DNA of 64,000 bases from Pseudomonas arsenicoxydans (GTDB lineage: Bacteria > Pseudomonadota > Gammaproteobacteria > Pseudomonadales > Pseudomonadaceae): the NCBI RefSeq assembly GCF_900103875.1, contig NZ_LT629705.1:3357001-3421000 (forward strand), in the 5' to 3' direction. The notes below the pieces were generated by a model, which had not been told where the DNA came from, searched no databases, and saw only the letters and a program-made list of their open reading frames with translations. The translations under genes were made by a program, and so were the position numbers. Shown piece by piece: positions 28,256-37,848 of the stretch; position 1 is the stretch's first letter; each line of letters opens with the position of its first letter.

Positions 28256-29176
28256 ATGAGCAACTGGTTAGTAGACAAACTGATCCCTTCGATCATGCGT
28301 TCCGAGGTCAAGAAGAGCTCGGTGCCTGAAGGTCTGTGGCACAAATGCCCGTCTTGCGAGGCTGTGTTGTATCGTCCAGAGCTGGAAAAGACCCTGGACG
28401 TTTGCCCCAAGTGCAACCATCACATGCGTATCGGCGCGCGCGCGCGCATCGACATCTTCCTCGACGCTGAAGGCCGTGCCGAACTGGGCGCGGACCTGGA
28501 GCCGGTTGACCGTCTGAAATTCCGCGACGGCAAGAAGTACAAGGATCGCCTGACCGCTGCCCAGAAGCAGACTGGCGAAAAAGACGCACTGATTTCCATG
28601 AGCGGCACCCTGCTGGGCATGCCGGTGGTGGTCTCGGCCTTCGAATTCTCCTTCATGGGTGGTTCGATGGGCGCCATCGTTGGTGAGCGATTTGTCCGCG
28701 CCGCCAACTACGCGCTGGAAAACCGTTGCCCGATGATCTGCTTCGCCGCCTCTGGTGGTGCGCGGATGCAGGAAGCCCTGATCTCCCTGATGCAAATGGC
28801 CAAGACCTCTGCGGTGCTGGCGCGTCTGCGTGAAGAAGGTATTCCGTTCATCTCCGTGCTGACCGACCCGGTCTACGGCGGCGTTTCCGCCAGCCTGGCA
28901 ATGCTTGGTGACGTGATCGTCGGTGAGCCCAAGGCCCTGATCGGCTTCGCCGGTCCGCGCGTGATCGAGCAAACCGTGCGTGAAAAACTGCCGGAAGGCT
29001 TCCAGCGCAGTGAGTTCCTGCTGGAACACGGCGCGATCGACATGATCATTCACCGTCAGGAACTGCGTCCGCGCCTGGGCAACCTGCTGGCACAAATGAT
29101 GGGCCTGCCGACGCCGAAATTCGTCGCCGCGCCAATCGAGCCGATCGTGGTTCCACCGGTACCTGCGAACATATGA
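28256..29176 (+). CDS. accD: Acetyl-CoA carboxylase carboxyltransferase subunit beta
   Basis: Zinc-ribbon subunit of the carboxyltransferase that makes malonyl-CoA with AccA. It has 306 residues from ATG 28256 ([14 protein letters not shown]). The zinc finger uses Cys31, Cys34, Cys50 and Cys53. The crotonase-fold carboxyltransferase core follows, with [10 protein letters not shown] and [21 protein letters not shown] serves as ribosome site. The upstream extension to 28127 has no family counterpart. folC overlaps its stop codon by four bases. Confidence 0.98.
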   Translation: MSNWLVDKLIPSIMRSEVKKSSVPEGLWHKCPSCEAVLYRPELEKTLDVCPKCNHHMRIGARARIDIFLDAEGRAELGADLEPVDRLKFRDGKKYKDRLTAAQKQTGEKDALISMSGTLLGMPVVVSAFEFSFMGGSMGAIVGERFVRAANYALENRCPMICFAASGGARMQEALISLMQMAKTSAVLARLREEGIPFISVLTDPVYGGVSASLAMLGDVIVGEPKALIGFAGPRVIEQTVREKLPEGFQRSEFLLEHGAIDMIIHRQELRPRLGNLLAQMMGLPTPKFVAAPIEPIVVPPVPANI

Positions 29177-30480
29177 CCGAACGTACCCTTGGCGAATGGC
29201 TCGCCTACCTTGAGCAGTTGCACCCTTCGGCCATCGACATGGGCCTGGAGCGTTCGCAACAGGTAGCGTCCCGCATGGGGCTGGGCAAGCCGGCGCCTCG
29301 GGTGATCACGGTCACCGGCACCAACGGCAAGGGTTCCACCTGCGCATTCGTGGCTTCATTGCTGCGGGCGCAGGGCCTGAAGGTGGGTGTCTACAATTCT
29401 CCGCACCTGCTGCGTTACAACGAGCGGGTGCAGGTCAATGGCGTCGAAGCCACGGACGCCGAGCTGTGCGAAGCCTTTGCTGCGGTCGAGGCGGGCCGTG
29501 GCGACACGTCCCTGACGTATTTCGAAATGGGCACCCTGGCGGCGTTCTGGCTGTTTCAACGGGCGGGGCTTGATGCCGTGGTGCTGGAAGTCGGCCTGGG
29601 CGGGCGTCTGGACACGGTCAACGTGGTCGACGCCGACATGGCGTTGGTCACCAGCATCGGCGTCGATCATGCAGACTATCTGGGTAACACCCGCGAGTCC
29701 GTTGCCTTTGAGAAAGCCGGCATCTTCCGCCAGGGCGCGCCTGCGCTCTGTGGCGATCTGAATCCCCCGCAACCCCTGCTGGACAAGGCACGTGAGCTGG
29801 CTTGCCCGTTTTTCCTGCGTGGCCGCGACTTTGACCTCGGTGTGACCGATCACAACTGGCAATGGCGCGGGCTGGACGCTCAAGGGCGTGTGGTCGAATT
29901 GCACGACCTGCCGTTGCTCGACCTGCCGATGGAAAACGCCGCATTGGCTTTGCAGGCATACCTGTTGCTCGGGTTGCCGTGGGTAGATGCACAGATTATT
30001 GAAGCGCTGAAAGCGACGCGGGTGGTCGGTCGCCTTGATCGCCGTCAGTTCGACTGGCAGGGCAAGCGTCTGAATCTGTTGCTGGATGTGGGGCATAACC
30101 CGCATGCCGCCGAGTACCTGGCTCGCCGTCTGGCCAGCCGTCCGCCGGTCGGCAAGCGTCTGGCAGTGTTCGGATTGTTGGCGGACAAGGATCTGGATGG
30201 TGTCATCGGCGAATTGAATGCTAGTGTCCAGCAATGGGCGGTTGCGCCGCTGGATTCACCGCGGGCGCGTCCGGTAGCCGATTTGCAGGCCGCGTTGCAG
30301 AACCTTGGCGCCGCGGTAACGTCCTATGACAGCGTGGCTGCGGCCCTGGAAGGGCAGTGCGCGCTGGCGACAAGCGACGACGAGATTCTGTTGTTCGGAT
30401 CATTTTATTGTGTCGCCGAGGCCCTTGAATGGCTGGCCCGGCGCTCCACGGAGGAAGCGGCAAATGGCATTGCTGGATAA
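29173..30480 (+). CDS. folC: Folylpolyglutamate synthase / dihydrofolate synthase
   Basis: Bifunctional Mur-ligase-family enzyme that adds glutamate to dihydropteroate and folates. It has 435 residues. The P-loop is [13 protein letters not shown] near residues 41-53, and the Mur-type segments [15 protein letters not shown] and [14 protein letters not shown] are intact, as is the C-terminal [12 protein letters not shown]. It is translationally coupled to accD through ATGA (29173-29176) and overlaps the SPOR gene by 17 bases. Confidence 0.97.
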   Translation: MTERTLGEWLAYLEQLHPSAIDMGLERSQQVASRMGLGKPAPRVITVTGTNGKGSTCAFVASLLRAQGLKVGVYNSPHLLRYNERVQVNGVEATDAELCEAFAAVEAGRGDTSLTYFEMGTLAAFWLFQRAGLDAVVLEVGLGGRLDTVNVVDADMALVTSIGVDHADYLGNTRESVAFEKAGIFRQGAPALCGDLNPPQPLLDKARELACPFFLRGRDFDLGVTDHNWQWRGLDAQGRVVELHDLPLLDLPMENAALALQAYLLLGLPWVDAQIIEALKATRVVGRLDRRQFDWQGKRLNLLLDVGHNPHAAEYLARRLASRPPVGKRLAVFGLLADKDLDGVIGELNASVQQWAVAPLDSPRARPVADLQAALQNLGAAVTSYDSVAAALEGQCALATSDDEILLFGSFYCVAEALEWLARRSTEEAANGIAG

Positions 30481-31129
30481 GGCATACAAACAACGCATGG
30501 TTGGCGCCCTGGTTCTGGTGGCGCTGGCGGTGATTTTCCTGCCGATGCTGTTTTCCCGTCAGGACGAACAGCGTCAGGTAACCGTCGAAGCGCCATCCGC
30601 GCCGCAAGCACCGTCCGTGCCGCAAGTGCAGGTCGATCCTGTGGTGGTGCCTGAACCACAGGCGCTGCCTCAGGAGCCTGTGCCGAGTGATGACGAGATC
30701 GCTCAGCAGGCAGTGCCGGCGAAGCCGATTGCGCCTGCCGCACCCGTCGCGCCTGCCGCCAAGCCGGTCGCACCAGCGCCAGCCCCGGTGCCTGCTTTGG
30801 CTGCCAAGCCTTCAGCCGCGCCGTCTCAGCCGATTTCAGCTGCGCCGGGCAAGCCTGACACCACTCAGAGCCGCGTCGACGCCAATGGCCTGTCGGTCAG
30901 CTGGTCGGTGCAACTGGCCAGCCTGTCGAGTCGTGAAAGCGCCGAAAGTCTGCAAAAAGACCTGCGCAGTCAGGGCTACAATGCCTACATCCGTACCGCC
31001 GATGGCAAGAATCGGGTATTTGTCGGGCCGCTGATCGAGCGCGCCGAGGCCGATCGTCTGCGTGACTTGCTGGGTCGTCAGAAGAACCTCAAGGGGTTTG
31101 TGGTGCGCTTCCAGCCTGAGCGCAATTAA
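30464..31129 (+). CDS. SPOR-domain cell-division protein (DedD-like)
   Basis: Bitopic inner-membrane protein of 221 residues that should bind denuded septal peptidoglycan. It has a short cytoplasmic start [11 protein letters not shown], one transmembrane helix (MVGALVLVALAVIFLPMLF, residues 12-30), a Pro/Ala/Val-rich periplasmic linker, and a C-terminal SPOR domain (WSVQLASLSSRESAESLQKD...RVFVGPLIERAEAD, about 145-221). The ATG at 30464 lies inside the end of folC. DedD is the usual occupant between folC and cvpA. Confidence 0.9.
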   Translation: MALLDKAYKQRMVGALVLVALAVIFLPMLFSRQDEQRQVTVEAPSAPQAPSVPQVQVDPVVVPEPQALPQEPVPSDDEIAQQAVPAKPIAPAAPVAPAAKPVAPAPAPVPALAAKPSAAPSQPISAAPGKPDTTQSRVDANGLSVSWSVQLASLSSRESAESLQKDLRSQGYNAYIRTADGKNRVFVGPLIERAEADRLRDLLGRQKNLKGFVVRFQPERN

Positions 31130-31168
31130 AACTATCGCCCCGATTTGAAATGCACTGAAAATCGCAGC

Positions 31169-31197
31169 TTACCGATAGTCATGCGCTCTGCTAAAAT
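31169..31197 (+). promoter_or_regulatory. Possible promoter of cvpA-purF
   Basis: TAAAAT at 31192-31197 with TTACCG at 31169-31174, 17 bases apart. The -10 matches five of six, the -35 only three of six. It lies 31 bases before the GTG start of cvpA. Confidence 0.4.
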
Positions 31198-31227
31198 GCG
31201 CCGCCTTATCCGTCTGTAGGCTGCACT

Positions 31228-31788
31228 GTGCCATTTACCTGGGTTGACTGGGCGATCGTTGCAATCGTCGCCATCTCCGCATTGATCAGTCTGAGCCGCG
31301 GCTTCGTCAAAGAAGCATTATCGCTGGTGACCTGGATCATCGCAGGAGTCGTCGCCTGGATGTTCGGTGGTTCATTGTCCGAGTACCTCGCCGGATACAT
31401 CCAAACGCCATCGGCTCGTATAATCACGGGCTGTGCCATCATGTTTGTCGCCACGTTAATCGTAGGCGCAATGATCAATTATCTTATCGGCGAGTTGGTT
31501 CGCGTCACCGGGTTGTCCGGGACCGATCGATTCCTCGGCATGGCCTTCGGCGCCGCGCGTGGCGTGTTGCTGGTGGTCGTGGCGGTCGGGCTCTTGAGCC
31601 TGGGGCCGGTACAGCAGGACGGGTGGTGGAAAGAGTCACAGCTCGTGCCAAAATTTCTATTGGTCGCAGACTGGTCCAAAAACCTGATCCTCGGGTGGAG
31701 CAGTCAGTGGCTTGCCAGCGGTATCAGCGTACCCGCTGAAATACCGTTCAAGGATCACCTCTTGCCGATGGCCAAAACGCCTCAGTGA
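31228..31788 (+). CDS. cvpA: CvpA family membrane protein
   Basis: Inner-membrane protein of 186 residues with about four hydrophobic segments, starting at GTG 31228 (read MPFTWVDWAIVAIVAISAL). The conserved early motif SLSRGFVKEALSLVTWI is present. CvpA was named for colicin V production, and its biochemical role is poorly defined. It lies 41 bases before purF, and the pair is conserved in many proteobacteria. Confidence 0.93.
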   Translation: MPFTWVDWAIVAIVAISALISLSRGFVKEALSLVTWIIAGVVAWMFGGSLSEYLAGYIQTPSARIITGCAIMFVATLIVGAMINYLIGELVRVTGLSGTDRFLGMAFGAARGVLLVVVAVGLLSLGPVQQDGWWKESQLVPKFLLVADWSKNLILGWSSQWLASGISVPAEIPFKDHLLPMAKTPQ

Positions 31789-31829
31789 GTTGTGTTCAGT
31801 TCAGATCCATTAAGTAGGGGTTGCGTCGC

Positions 31830-33335
31830 ATGTGTGGCATCGTCGGTATCGTCGGTAAGTCGAACGTCAATCAGGCGCTGTATGACGCGCTAACCGTGCT
31901 CCAGCACCGCGGCCAGGACGCTGCCGGTATCGTGACCAGCCATGATGGCCGGTTATTCCTGCGCAAGGACAATGGCCTGGTGCGTGACGTGTTCCATCAG
32001 CGTCACATGCAGCGCCTCGTCGGCCACATGGGCATTGGCCATGTGCGTTATCCGACCGCAGGCAGCTCGACCTCGGCCGAAGCTCAACCGTTTTACGTCA
32101 ACTCGCCTTACGGCATCACCTTGGCGCACAACGGTAACCTGACCAACGTTGAACAGTTGGCCAAGGAGATTTACGAATCTGACCTGCGCCACGTCAACAC
32201 CAATTCCGATTCGGAAGTGCTGCTGAACGTGTTTGCGCACGAACTGGCCCAGCGCGGCAAGTTACAGCCAACCGAAGAAGACGTGTTTGCGGCGGTCACT
32301 GACGTGCACAACCGTTGCGTCGGCGGTTATGCGGTTGTGGCGATGGTGACCGGTTACGGCATCGTCGGTTTCCGCGACCCGCACGGCATCCGCCCGATCG
32401 TGTTCGGTCAGCGTCACACCGACGAAGGCGTCGAGTACATGATCGCCTCCGAAAGCGTGTCCCTGGACGTGCTCGGTTTCACCCTGATTCGCGACCTGGC
32501 GCCGGGCGAAGCGGTCTACATCACTGAAGACGGCAAGCTGCATACCCGTCAGTGTGCGACCAACCCGTCCCTGACCCCTTGCATCTTCGAACACGTCTAC
32601 CTGGCGCGTCCGGATTCGATCATCGACGGCGTGTCGGTCTACAAGGCCCGTCTGCGCATGGGTGAGAAGCTAGCCGAGAAGATCCTGCGCGAGCGTCCAG
32701 AACACGACATCGACGTGGTCATCCCGATTCCGGACACCAGCCGCACCGCGGCCCTGGAGCTGGCGAACCACCTGGGCGTCAAGTTCCGCGAAGGCTTCGT
32801 GAAGAACCGCTACATCGGCCGGACCTTCATCATGCCGGGCCAGGCAGCGCGGAAAAAATCCGTACGCCAGAAGCTCAACGCCATTGAACTGGAATTCCGC
32901 GGCAAGAACGTGATGCTGGTGGACGACTCGATCGTTCGCGGCACTACGTGCAAGCAGATCATCCAGATGGCCCGTGAAGCTGGCGCGAAAAATGTCTACT
33001 TCTGCTCCGCCGCCCCGGCCGTTCGTTACCCGAACGTCTACGGTATCGACATGCCGAGCGCTCATGAGCTGATCGCCCACAACCGTTCGACCCAGGACGT
33101 GGCCGACCTGATCGGCGCTGACTGGCTGATCTATCAGGACCTGCCTGACTTGATCGAAGCGGTCGGTGGCGGCAAGATCAAGATCGACAAGTTCGATTGC
33201 GCGGTGTTCGACGGCCAGTACGTCACCGGCGACGTCGACGAGGCTTACCTGAACAAGATCGAGCAGGCTCGTAACGATGCCTCCAAGGTCAAGACGCAGG
33301 CAGTCAGCGCGATCATTGATCTGTATAACAACTGA
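31830..33335 (+). CDS. purF: Amidophosphoribosyltransferase
   Basis: First committed step of purine synthesis: phosphoribosyl pyrophosphate plus glutamine to phosphoribosylamine. It has 501 residues from ATG 31830, giving the processed-type start MCGIVGIVG in which Cys2 is the N-terminal nucleophile of the glutaminase. The phosphoribosyltransferase motif is [13 protein letters not shown] near residue 365. A TTG nine bases upstream would place residues before Cys and is rejected. It ends at a terminator. Confidence 0.98.
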   Translation: MCGIVGIVGKSNVNQALYDALTVLQHRGQDAAGIVTSHDGRLFLRKDNGLVRDVFHQRHMQRLVGHMGIGHVRYPTAGSSTSAEAQPFYVNSPYGITLAHNGNLTNVEQLAKEIYESDLRHVNTNSDSEVLLNVFAHELAQRGKLQPTEEDVFAAVTDVHNRCVGGYAVVAMVTGYGIVGFRDPHGIRPIVFGQRHTDEGVEYMIASESVSLDVLGFTLIRDLAPGEAVYITEDGKLHTRQCATNPSLTPCIFEHVYLARPDSIIDGVSVYKARLRMGEKLAEKILRERPEHDIDVVIPIPDTSRTAALELANHLGVKFREGFVKNRYIGRTFIMPGQAARKKSVRQKLNAIELEFRGKNVMLVDDSIVRGTTCKQIIQMAREAGAKNVYFCSAAPAVRYPNVYGIDMPSAHELIAHNRSTQDVADLIGADWLIYQDLPDLIEAVGGGKIKIDKFDCAVFDGQYVTGDVDEAYLNKIEQARNDASKVKTQAVSAIIDLYNN

Positions 33336-33340
33336 GTAAC

Positions 33341-33364
33341 AACCGGCCCTGAGGGGCCGGTTTT
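33341..33364 (+). terminator. Terminator after purF
   Basis: AACCGGCCC/GGGCCGGTT hairpin with a 4-base loop and T4. Confidence 0.9.
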
Positions 33365-33399
33365 GTATCTACTAGAAGAGCAAGGCAAGGAGTGACAGC

Positions 33400-34611
33400 A
33401 TGAGTCAGGATTGGGATGCCGGTCGGCTGGACAGCGACCTCGAAGGCGTAGCGTTCGATACCCTGGCCGTACGCGCCGGTCAGCACCGTACGCCGGAAGC
33501 CGAACACGGTGATCCGATGTTCTTCACTTCCAGCTATGTATTCCGCACCGCTGCCGACGCGGCAGCTCGCTTTGCCGGAGAAGTGCCGGGCAACGTTTAC
33601 TCGCGCTACACCAACCCGACCGTGCGTGCGTTCGAAGAGCGCATTGCCGCTCTGGAAAGCGCCGAGCAAGCCGTGGCCACCGCCACCGGCATGGCCGCGA
33701 TCATGGCCGTGGTCATGAGCCTGTGCAGCGCCGGCGACCATGTGCTGGTGTCGCGCAGCGTATTTGGCTCGACCATCAGCCTGTTCGAAAAGTACTTCAA
33801 GCGCTTCGGCATCGAAGTCGATTACGTGCCCCTGGCGGACTTGTCCGGCTGGGATGCGGCGATCAAGGCCAACACCAAATTGCTGTTCGTCGAATCGCCT
33901 TCCAATCCATTGGCTGAGCTGGTGGACATCGCCGAGTTGTCGAAAATCGCTCACGCCAAAGGCGCGATGCTGGTGGTCGACAACTGCTTCTGCACCCCGG
34001 CGCTGCAACAGCCGCTGAAGATGGGTGCTGATATCGTCGTGCATTCGGCGACCAAGTTCATCGATGGCCAGGGCCGTTGCATGGGCGGTGTTGTGGCCGG
34101 TCGCAGCGAGCAAATGAAAGAAGTCGTCGGCTTCTTGCGTACCGCCGGGCCGACGCTGAGCCCGTTCAACGCGTGGATCTTCCTCAAGGGCCTCGAAACC
34201 CTTGGCCTGCGCATGAAAGCGCATTGCGCCAACGCGCAGCAACTGGCCGAGTGGCTGGAGCAGCAGGATGGTATCGAGAAAGTCCATTACGCCGGCCTCA
34301 AGAGCCATCCGCAGCACGAACTGGCCTTGCGTCAGCAGAAGGGTTTCGGCGCCGTGGTGAGTTTCGAGGTCAAGGGCGGCAAAGATGGCGCCTGGCGCTT
34401 TATCGATGCGACGCGTCTGATTTCGATCACCGCCAACCTTGGTGACACTAAAACCACCATCACGCACCCGAGCACCACCTCCCACGGCCGTCTGGCGCCG
34501 CAAGAGCGTGAAGCGGCGGGTATCCGTGACAGCCTGATCCGCATTGCGGTCGGTCTGGAAGACGTGGCCGACCTGCAAGCCGATCTGGCGCGCGGGTTGG
34601 CTGCCTTGTGA
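33400..34611 (+). CDS. metZ: O-succinylhomoserine sulfhydrylase
   Basis: PLP enzyme forming homocysteine from O-succinylhomoserine and sulfide, the direct sulfhydrylation route used by Pseudomonas. It has 403 residues of the Cys/Met-metabolism family. It shows [21 protein letters not shown] early, [19 protein letters not shown] before the PLP lysine in [12 protein letters not shown] (near residue 215), and [11 protein letters not shown] late. MetZ is chosen over MetB/MetC from the N-terminal pattern and the conserved neighbours. AAGGAG lies before ATG 33400. Confidence 0.95.
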   Translation: MSQDWDAGRLDSDLEGVAFDTLAVRAGQHRTPEAEHGDPMFFTSSYVFRTAADAAARFAGEVPGNVYSRYTNPTVRAFEERIAALESAEQAVATATGMAAIMAVVMSLCSAGDHVLVSRSVFGSTISLFEKYFKRFGIEVDYVPLADLSGWDAAIKANTKLLFVESPSNPLAELVDIAELSKIAHAKGAMLVVDNCFCTPALQQPLKMGADIVVHSATKFIDGQGRCMGGVVAGRSEQMKEVVGFLRTAGPTLSPFNAWIFLKGLETLGLRMKAHCANAQQLAEWLEQQDGIEKVHYAGLKSHPQHELALRQQKGFGAVVSFEVKGGKDGAWRFIDATRLISITANLGDTKTTITHPSTTSHGRLAPQEREAAGIRDSLIRIAVGLEDVADLQADLARGLAAL

Positions 34612-35381
34612 TCGAGATGTCCACGCCGGGCACTGGCACCCATGGCCGCGTTGCGCTGGTCACGGGGGCCGCGCGAGGCATTGGTCTGGGGATCGCTGCC
34701 TGGCTGATCTGCGAAGGCTGGCAGGTGGTGCTGACCGATCTGGATCGAGCGCGGGGTTCGAAGGTGACGAAGGTGCTGGGCGAAAACGCCTGGTTCATCG
34801 CCATGGACGTTTCGAACGAGGGGCAAGTGGCGTTGGGTGTCGCCGAGGTGCTGGGACAGTTCGGGCGTCTGGATGCTCTGGTGTGTAACGCGGCGGTGGC
34901 TGATCCGCACAACATCACGCTGGAAAGTCTTGATCTGGCGTACTGGAACCGTGTGTTGGCAGTCAACCTCAGCGGACCAATGCTGTTGGCCAAGCATTGT
35001 GCGCCGTATCTGCGCGCTCACAGCGGCGCGATCGTCAACCTGGCCTCGACCCGCGCCGCGCAGTCGGAACCGGACACAGAGGCCTATGCTGCGAGCAAGG
35101 GCGGTCTGTTGGCCCTGACTCACGCATTGGCCATCAGTCTGGGGCCGGAGATTCGCGTCAACGCGGTGAGCCCGGGCTGGATCGATACCCGGGATCCGGC
35201 GGTACGACGTGCCGAACCGCTGACTGATGCCGATCATGCCCAGCATCCGGCGGGCAGGGTAGGGACGGTCGAAGACGTCGCGGCGATGGTGGCCTGGCTG
35301 CTGTCGAAGAACGCCGGTTTCGTCACGGGCCAGGAATTTGTGGTCGATGGCGGCATGACCAAGAAGATGGTCTACAAGTAG
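34608..35381 (+). CDS. Short-chain dehydrogenase/reductase
   Basis: Classical SDR of 257 residues using NAD(P). The cofactor motif is [12 protein letters not shown] near residue 20, NAAVADP follows, and the catalytic Tyr-x3-Lys is YAASKGG near residue 160 with Ser in the LASTRAA segment. The C-terminus has the family end [10 protein letters not shown]. The GTG at 34608 overlaps the metZ stop codon (GTGA). ATG 34617 is an alternative. The substrate is unknown. The position after metZ is conserved in Pseudomonas, but no link to methionine synthesis is shown. Confidence 0.92.
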   Translation: MIEMSTPGTGTHGRVALVTGAARGIGLGIAAWLICEGWQVVLTDLDRARGSKVTKVLGENAWFIAMDVSNEGQVALGVAEVLGQFGRLDALVCNAAVADPHNITLESLDLAYWNRVLAVNLSGPMLLAKHCAPYLRAHSGAIVNLASTRAAQSEPDTEAYAASKGGLLALTHALAISLGPEIRVNAVSPGWIDTRDPAVRRAEPLTDADHAQHPAGRVGTVEDVAAMVAWLLSKNAGFVTGQEFVVDGGMTKKMVYK

Positions 35382-35402
35382 AAGCTGCAAGTCTCAAGCT
35401 AG

Positions 35403-35467
35403 AAGCGGCAAGTCAAGGCGAGCCCGTGCAGGCCTTCGATACGCAATCTTGCTTTTACTTGCCGCTT
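35403..35467. repeat. Inverted repeat downstream of the SDR gene
   Basis: AAGCGGCAAGT (35403-35413) and its reverse complement ACTTGCCGCTT (35457-35467) flank 43 bases. Related AAGCTGCAAG/AAGCTT words surround it, a low-complexity repeat type common in Pseudomonas. It could help end the metZ-SDR transcript. Confidence 0.55.
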
Positions 35468-35513
35468 GAAGCTTATGACTTGAAGCTGTTTTGAAAAAAC
35501 TTCAATCCTGCTA

Positions 35514-35542
35514 TTGACTTAGGTTCGCTACCTGCGTAAATT
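35514..35542 (+). promoter_or_regulatory. Sigma-70 promoter of the tRNA-Val/Asp/Asp cluster
   Basis: TTGACT at 35514-35519 and TAAATT at 35537-35542 with a 17-base spacer, 21 bases before tRNA-Val. Confidence 0.65.
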
Positions 35543-35563
35543 TCGCGGCCTCAACGAAGCAAA

Positions 35564-35639
35564 GGGTGATTAGCTCAGCTGGGAGAGCATCTGCCTTACA
35601 AGCAGAGGGTCGGCGGTTCGATCCCGTCATCACCCACCA
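35564..35639 (+). tRNA. tRNA-Val(TAC)
   Basis: 76-nt cloverleaf with encoded CCA. Acceptor GGGTGAT/ATCACCC, anticodon loop CTTACAA giving TAC. Confidence 0.97.
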
Positions 35640-35695
35640 CTTCTTGAGAGTCTTGCGAAAGCAAGATGGAAGCTTTTAAAAGCCTCCACCGACGC

Positions 35696-35772
35696 GCAGC
35701 GGTAGTTCAGTCGGTTAGAATACCGGCCTGTCACGCCGGGGGTCGCGGGTTCGAGTCCCGTCCGCTGCGCCA
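35696..35772 (+). tRNA. tRNA-Asp(GTC)
   Basis: 77-nt cloverleaf with encoded CCA. Acceptor GCAGCGG/CCGCTGC, anticodon loop CTGTCAC giving GTC. Confidence 0.97.
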
Positions 35773-35863
35773 TATTTTCCGAGTCAGGTTCGCCTGGTTC
35801 GAGATTGAAAGCCTCGAAGCTTCCAGTCAGACGAGTTAATTGAGCGTCAGCTCAAAGCGATAC

Positions 35864-35940
35864 GCAGCGGTAGTTCAGTCGGTTAGAATACCGGCCTGTC
35901 ACGCCGGGGGTCGCGGGTTCGAGTCCCGTCCGCTGCGCCA
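35864..35940 (+). tRNA. tRNA-Asp(GTC), identical second copy
   Basis: 77 nt, identical to the gene at 35696-35772. The spacers differ. Confidence 0.97.
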
Positions 35941-36015
35941 TATCTGCTTCAAGGCCCACTGAACGCCTTGAAGCTACAAAGAAAGCCGCTGGCTATCTTT
36001 GAGTCGATAGCAAAG

Positions 36016-36042
36016 ACCCTGGTCGAAAGACCGGGGTTTTTT
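36016..36042 (+). terminator. Terminator of the tRNA-Val/Asp/Asp cluster
   Basis: ACCCTGGTC-GAAA-GACCGGGGT hairpin (one T-G pair) followed by T5. Confidence 0.92.
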
Positions 36043-36322
36043 GTGTCTGCGAATTGGCTTCTCTCCTTTCCCTTGCCCACCAGGGATTCGCATCCGTCAT
36101 TCCAATGCATGATCTGCAATGAATTTTGACGTCTCGTGATAATTCCCCTCAATTCCCCCGCAGCCCTGATTAACCGGTGCCTGCACGCCGAAATCTCCCG
36201 TCCGTTGCTCATTTATTCAAGTCGTCACTGGGTGCAAAGCGCACAAAGCGCTTTATTTGACGCATCAACACTAATTAGAATGAGTCTCATTTAAAATATT
36301 TCTTCGCGCAGGGTTCCTATAG
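36043..36322. other. Intergenic region between the tRNA cluster and the ECF sigma gene
   Basis: No coding signal is visible. The right part is AT-rich and holds the Fur-box-like palindrome at 36276-36294. A TTGACG hexamer at 36257 and TAGAAT at 36276 are promoter-like but only 13 bases apart, so no promoter is assigned. No integrase or att-like copy of the tRNA 3-prime end was found. Confidence 0.5.
36276..36294. promoter_or_regulatory. Fur-box-like operator before the ECF sigma gene
   Basis: AATGAG-T-CTCATT (36279-36291) is a perfect 6-1-6 palindrome and matches the central hexamers of the Fur consensus (AATGAT-A-ATCATT) in ten of twelve positions. It lies about 30 bases before ATG 36323, where it could block transcription under iron sufficiency. 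Confidence 0.65.
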
Positions 36323-36832
36323 ATGAGTGATGCAGCGATGCCGACGGGGCAAACCTTCCACGACCTGTACCGCGACCACCGGGGCTGGCTGGAAAGTTGG
36401 TTGAGGCGACGCATGAGCAATGGCAGCGATGCGGCGGACCTCAGCCAGGACACGTTCGTGCGTTTACTCGCCAGTTCCCAACGCATTGCTGACCTGCAAG
36501 AGCCCCGCGCCTACCTGGCGACCGTCGGTAAGCGCCTGCTGACCAACTTCTACAAGCGTCGCAGTCTGGAGCAGGCCTACCTCAGTGCGTTGGCGCTGTT
36601 GCCTGAAGACTGTGTGCCGTCCCCCGAGCAGCGCTGGATCCTGCTGGAAACCCTGCAAGCGCTCGACGAATTGCTCGATGGCTTGCCGAGGCCGGTGCGC
36701 CGGGCATTCCTCTGGAGCCAGCTCGAAGGCCTGGGCTATCAAGAGATCGCCGAGCGCCTGCAAGTCTCAGAGCGCACGATCAAGCGCTACATGGCCCAAG
36801 CCTACGAACATTGCCTGCTGGTGGAGTTGTGA
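36323..36832 (+). CDS. acsS: ECF sigma factor of the FecI/iron-starvation group
   Basis: Extracytoplasmic-function sigma factor of 169 residues that should direct RNA polymerase to the siderophore locus. Region 2 spans about residues 10-78 (FHDLYRDHRGWLESWLRRR, DLSQDTFVRLLAS) and region 4 carries the helix-turn-helix YQEIAERLQVSERTIKRYMAQA (split near residues 133-153). It is preceded by a Fur-box-like site and overlaps the anti-sigma gene by four bases. The symbol acsS follows the ECF factor of the P. syringae achromobactin locus and rests on context. Confidence 0.9.
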   Translation: MSDAAMPTGQTFHDLYRDHRGWLESWLRRRMSNGSDAADLSQDTFVRLLASSQRIADLQEPRAYLATVGKRLLTNFYKRRSLEQAYLSALALLPEDCVPSPEQRWILLETLQALDELLDGLPRPVRRAFLWSQLEGLGYQEIAERLQVSERTIKRYMAQAYEHCLLVEL

Positions 36833-37779
36833 TCGGTTCAGCACCTTCGGCTGAAGCCCGTCAAGTCGTGCGGGCCGCCGCGCAGTGGCTGGCGCTCATG
36901 GAGTCCGGTTCTGCCAATGAGCGCGATCGTGCCGAATTGCAGAGTTGGCGCGACAGTCATTCCAGTCACGAGCAGGCCTGGCAAAAGGCGCAACTCTTGC
37001 GCCAACGCTTTGCCGACCTGCCGCCCGCCCTGGCGATGGCTAGTCTGGACCGCCCGCAAGCAAGTCGGCGCACCGTCCTCAAGTGCGCTGTCGGCGCGGT
37101 GGCGCTGGTGCCTACGGCCTGGTTGATCAGTCGGCAGTTACCGCTGGATGTCTGGAGAGCCGACCTGCGCACCGCGACCGGGGAGGACAAGAAAGTCCAG
37201 TTGATCGATGGCAGTACGCTGCAATTGAACACCGCGAGCGCCGTCGATCTCGATCTGAAGAATCGGCTTCTGAAGCTCGTAGAAGGCGAAATAGCGCTGA
37301 ATCAGTCTGGCACCTCACCGCTGACGATCCAGACGCACTTTGGGCACGTGATCGTCAGTCAGAGCGACGTGTGCATTCGTCAGGGGCAGGCGGGGTGCAA
37401 GGTGTCGGTGCTTAAAGGCACGGTACAGTTGCAGCCTCTGCGCGGGCCTGTCTTTTCGTTGCGCGGGGGCCAGCAAGTCAGCCTTCAAGCGAAGGGCGCG
37501 GGTGCTGTGGAGCCATTCGATGTGTTCGCCCCAGGCTGGCGCGACGGTGTGCTGATGGCGCAGAACCAACCCTTGGGGGATTTCCTGCGTGAACTCAGTA
37601 CCTATCGCCCAGGCGTATTGCGCTGGGAGCCCGAATTGGAATCTCTGCGCGTCACCGGCAGTTTTCGTCTGCAAGACACTGATCGCATCCTTGCGTTGCT
37701 GGCCGCCAGTCTCCCCGTGGAGGTGCATTCGCGTACGCGTTATTGGGTAACGCTGCAGCCGCGCAAAAATAGTGTTTGA
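36829..37779 (+). CDS. fecR: FecR-type transmembrane anti-sigma regulator
   Basis: Inner-membrane signal relay between the loaded receptor and the ECF sigma factor, 316 residues from GTG 36829 (overlapping the sigma stop as GTGA). The cytoplasmic N-terminal domain shows ARQVVRAAAQWLALMESG and a Trp/His-rich helix pair. One transmembrane segment (VGAVALVPTAWLI) is near residue 90. The periplasmic FecR domain (DLRTATGEDKKVQLIDGSTL) and a C-terminal STN-like part that would meet the receptor signalling domain follow. An upstream TTG at 36811 is in frame but deeper inside the sigma gene. Confidence 0.9.
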   Translation: MIGSAPSAEARQVVRAAAQWLALMESGSANERDRAELQSWRDSHSSHEQAWQKAQLLRQRFADLPPALAMASLDRPQASRRTVLKCAVGAVALVPTAWLISRQLPLDVWRADLRTATGEDKKVQLIDGSTLQLNTASAVDLDLKNRLLKLVEGEIALNQSGTSPLTIQTHFGHVIVSQSDVCIRQGQAGCKVSVLKGTVQLQPLRGPVFSLRGGQQVSLQAKGAGAVEPFDVFAPGWRDGVLMAQNQPLGDFLRELSTYRPGVLRWEPELESLRVTGSFRLQDTDRILALLAASLPVEVHSRTRYWVTLQPRKNSV

Positions 37780-37829
37780 GGCGTGTCCCCTTTTTTCGTG
37801 TTGCTTGTCATTCAAGGCATGTAAAACGA

Positions 37830-37848
37830 AATCAGAGAGATTCTCAAT
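37830..37848. promoter_or_regulatory. Fur-box-like site over the receptor start codon
   Basis: The 19 bases beginning AATCAGAGAG match AATGAGAATNATTCTCATT in 14 of 18 fixed positions. The right half ATTCTCA is perfect and the left half imperfect. The site covers the ribosome-binding region and the first two bases of ATG 37847. Its role as an operator is inferred from sequence alone. Confidence 0.4.

Noticed and set aside
35696..35940. Integrative element attached at tRNA-Asp
   Set aside because: No integrase gene and no downstream copy of the tRNA 3-prime end. The two tRNA-Asp genes are whole.
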